The notes below the pieces were generated by a model. It searched no databases. It saw nothing but the letters and a program-made list of their open reading frames with translations, and was not told where the DNA came from. From assembly GCF_022549785.1 (NCBI RefSeq), contig NZ_JAKZGO010000015.1, positions 1 to 64,000 on the forward strand: a stretch of DNA of 64,000 nucleotides. The letters run 5' to 3'. Every line of letters begins with the position of its first letter. Within the stretch, counting starts at the first letter, position 1. Source of the stretch: Belliella alkalica (GTDB taxonomy: Bacteria > Bacteroidota > Bacteroidia > Cytophagales > Cyclobacteriaceae). Shown here piece after piece: positions 62,821-64,000 of this stretch. The position numbers were made by a program, and so were the translations under genes.

Positions 62821-63729
62821 TCAATCATGCCTTGATCCTTTGATTACTTGGAAGGTATGCAAAATGGCAGGAAAAATTGCATCCATTGATTCTTCAGCTC
62901 CTTTGGTAGACCCAGGCAAGGCAAGAACAACACTTTCACCAATTATACCGGCAACACTTCTTGATAACATTGAATATGGAGTTCTCATTTGTCCATAACT
63001 TCTGATAGCTTCTTCTATTCCATAAATTTCTTTCTCCAAAAGTGGTTTTATGGCCTCAGGAGTAACATCTCTAGGAGAAAGGCCTGTACCACCTGTATAG
63101 ATAATCAAATCGATTTGTTGGCTTGAAAATGAAATTAATTTTTCTTGGATCTCATCAATTTCATCAGGAACTATGATATATTCGACAGTTTCGATGTTGT
63201 AAGCATTTAGTTTTTTTGATATTGCTAAGCCAGCTTTATCTTCTTTTTCTCCAGAAGAAATAGAGTCAGAACACACAATTACTGCTGCGCGAAGAGATTG
63301 ATTATGGAATTTAAAGGAACTTTTCCCACCTTTTTTTTCAATCAGCTTGATCTGTTGGATTGTGATGTTTTTATCTAAGGGCTTTAACATGTCATATATG
63401 GTGAGAGCAACTACTGAAGCGGCATGCATAGCCTCTACTTCTACACCTGTTTTGTATATAGTATGGATTTCTACCCGAATGTGAATCAGTAAGTCAATGA
63501 TTTCGAAAGTAATTAATGTGTATTCTATGGGCAGGGGATGGCAATCAGGAATCATGTCTGATGTCTTTTTGGCTGCAAATAGACCTGCTACTTTAGCCAT
63601 TTCAAAAACATCACCTTTAGGTACTTTTTTTTCAACTACAGCTTTTATAACATCCTCATGGCTTACTTCAACAACTGCTTGAGCTGTGGCGATTCTTAAA
63701 GTTGATGATTTATGTGTGATGTTTATCAT
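62821..63729 (-). CDS. moaCB: MoaC-MoaB fusion, molybdenum cofactor biosynthesis
   Basis: The protein has 302 residues. Residues ~1-150 are MoaC, cyclic pyranopterin monophosphate synthase: KVAGLFAAKKTSDMIPDCHPLPI and GVEVEAMHAASVVALTIYDM. Residues ~160-302 are MoaB/MogA-like: AAVIVCSDSISSGEKEDKAG and YTGGTGLSPRDVTPEA with the molybdopterin-binding glycines, and LALPGSTKGAEES. Fusion of these two steps occurs in several Bacteroidota. Other moa or moe genes probably lie beyond 64000. Confidence 0.92.
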   Translation of the reverse strand: MINITHKSSTLRIATAQAVVEVSHEDVIKAVVEKKVPKGDVFEMAKVAGLFAAKKTSDMIPDCHPLPIEYTLITFEIIDLLIHIRVEIHTIYKTGVEVEAMHAASVVALTIYDMLKPLDKNITIQQIKLIEKKGGKSSFKFHNQSLRAAVIVCSDSISSGEKEDKAGLAISKKLNAYNIETVEYIIVPDEIDEIQEKLISFSSQQIDLIIYTGGTGLSPRDVTPEAIKPLLEKEIYGIEEAIRSYGQMRTPYSMLSRSVAGIIGESVVLALPGSTKGAEESMDAIFPAILHTFQVIKGSRHD

Positions 63730-64000
63730 GTTTTACTTTTTTTTCTTAATCATAATCTAAAATCTATGGAGTTAGAAATTAGATATTCAATGCTTTAGAG
63801 TAAATTTTTTATCATTATGGCTTCCCATTTCTTGATCTTATTTTTTGATTTATCTAATCAAATAAGTTTGTTAGAAAACTTTCTTTTTCATCTATTAGTG
63901 TCATTTGAATAGAAAGCCTTGAATCAATAATCTTATCAGAAATATAATAACTACACCTAAAGGTACATCTGCCAATGGGTGAAATCATATTAGGAGCATG
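63730..64000. other. Region upstream of moaCB up to the window edge
   Basis: On the minus strand a frame is open from the edge to a TAG at 63854-63856 (48 codons plus stop). It contains MISPIGRCTFRCSYY, which weakly recalls radical-SAM cysteine motifs but lacks the third Cys. A second frame would read HPLADVPLGVVIIFLIRLL and is broken by a TGA. Neither can be assigned. The 120 bp between 63730 and 63853 are AT-rich and probably hold the moaCB promoter. Confidence 0.3.

Noticed and set aside
63854-64000. Partial minus-strand frame with a GRCTFRCSYY motif as a possible MoaA start
   Set aside because: The third cysteine of a radical-SAM site is absent, and 49 codons at the edge cannot support the call.
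1-64000. tRNA, rRNA, CRISPR array or replication origin
   Set aside because: No cloverleaf, rRNA-like conserved block, regular spacer-repeat array or DnaA-box cluster was seen by eye; a covariance-model scan would be decisive for small RNAs.

Overview
The window looks like chromosomal DNA of a Bacteroidota bacterium, most likely order Cytophagales (a Cyclobacteriaceae-type genome). The evidence is AT-rich DNA, starts without clear Shine-Dalgarno sequences, TAnnTTTG-type promoters, and lineage-typical families: IPExxxVDY protein, three-FAS1 lipoprotein, carboxypeptidase-regulatory outer-membrane barrels, PorV-like barrel, LytTR regulators, two-component kinases with TPR repeats, and an RqcH-type NFACT protein. 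No rRNA, tRNA or CRISPR array was seen.

Layout. 0-5 kb: edge of an IS transposase, an AraC-type regulator, a cupin, and a GH130/GT4 mannoside gene pair. 5-9.5 kb: hisH-hisA-hisF-hisIE with long repeat-filled spacers, then a membrane LytTR regulator. 9.6-23 kb: membrane and envelope genes, including an MBL/double-rhodanese protein, a TonB-receptor-like barrel, a large zinc metalloprotease, a coupled HhH-barrel/PorV-like pair and a BamA-like protein, plus a decayed AAA ATPase gene. 23-42 kb: housekeeping genes (yidD, lgt, nadE, rnc, fabF, acpP, pyk, rqcH, miaA, pfkA, ssb) with a LytS/LytTR pair and an orphan REC + REC-Hpt pair. 42-61.5 kb: accessory region with a TPR histidine kinase and LuxR-type response regulator followed by exported or lipoprotein hydrolases (dipeptidase, D-aminoacylase-like, agmatine deiminase, M3 peptidase, gluzincin-like protein, serine hydrolase), a di-haem cytochrome and a YceI protein. 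These are interspersed with hipBA, an AAA_14/DUF4143 ATPase and several gene remnants. 61.5-64 kb: an exported flavodoxin and a MoaC-MoaB fusion.

Main discovery candidate: a ~21-bp motif, consensus TATCACATSATTAGGGTATT followed by G or T, occurs six times on the + strand between 44.9 and 60.1 kb and always in an intergenic region. In five cases a [TG]AnnTT-type -7 element starts 20-21 bp after the motif's last base, so the motif covers the -33 region. The sites precede the response-regulator gene itself, the cytochrome/YceI pair, the gluzincin/dipeptidase pair, the agmatine deiminase/M3 peptidase pair and the serine hydrolase. The sixth abuts a deaminated-arginine-hydrolase remnant and has lost its -7 element. 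I read this as a local regulon for extracellular peptide/amide scavenging controlled by the adjacent two-component system. I do not recognise the motif from published work.

Second candidate: the AAA ATPase at 53.1 kb is preceded by three exact-period 29-bp repeats, the last running into the start codon. A decayed paralogue at 10.4-10.7 kb (nonsense codon plus a deletion of nearly 300 codons) keeps a related repeat array, pointing to an autoregulated multicopy family.
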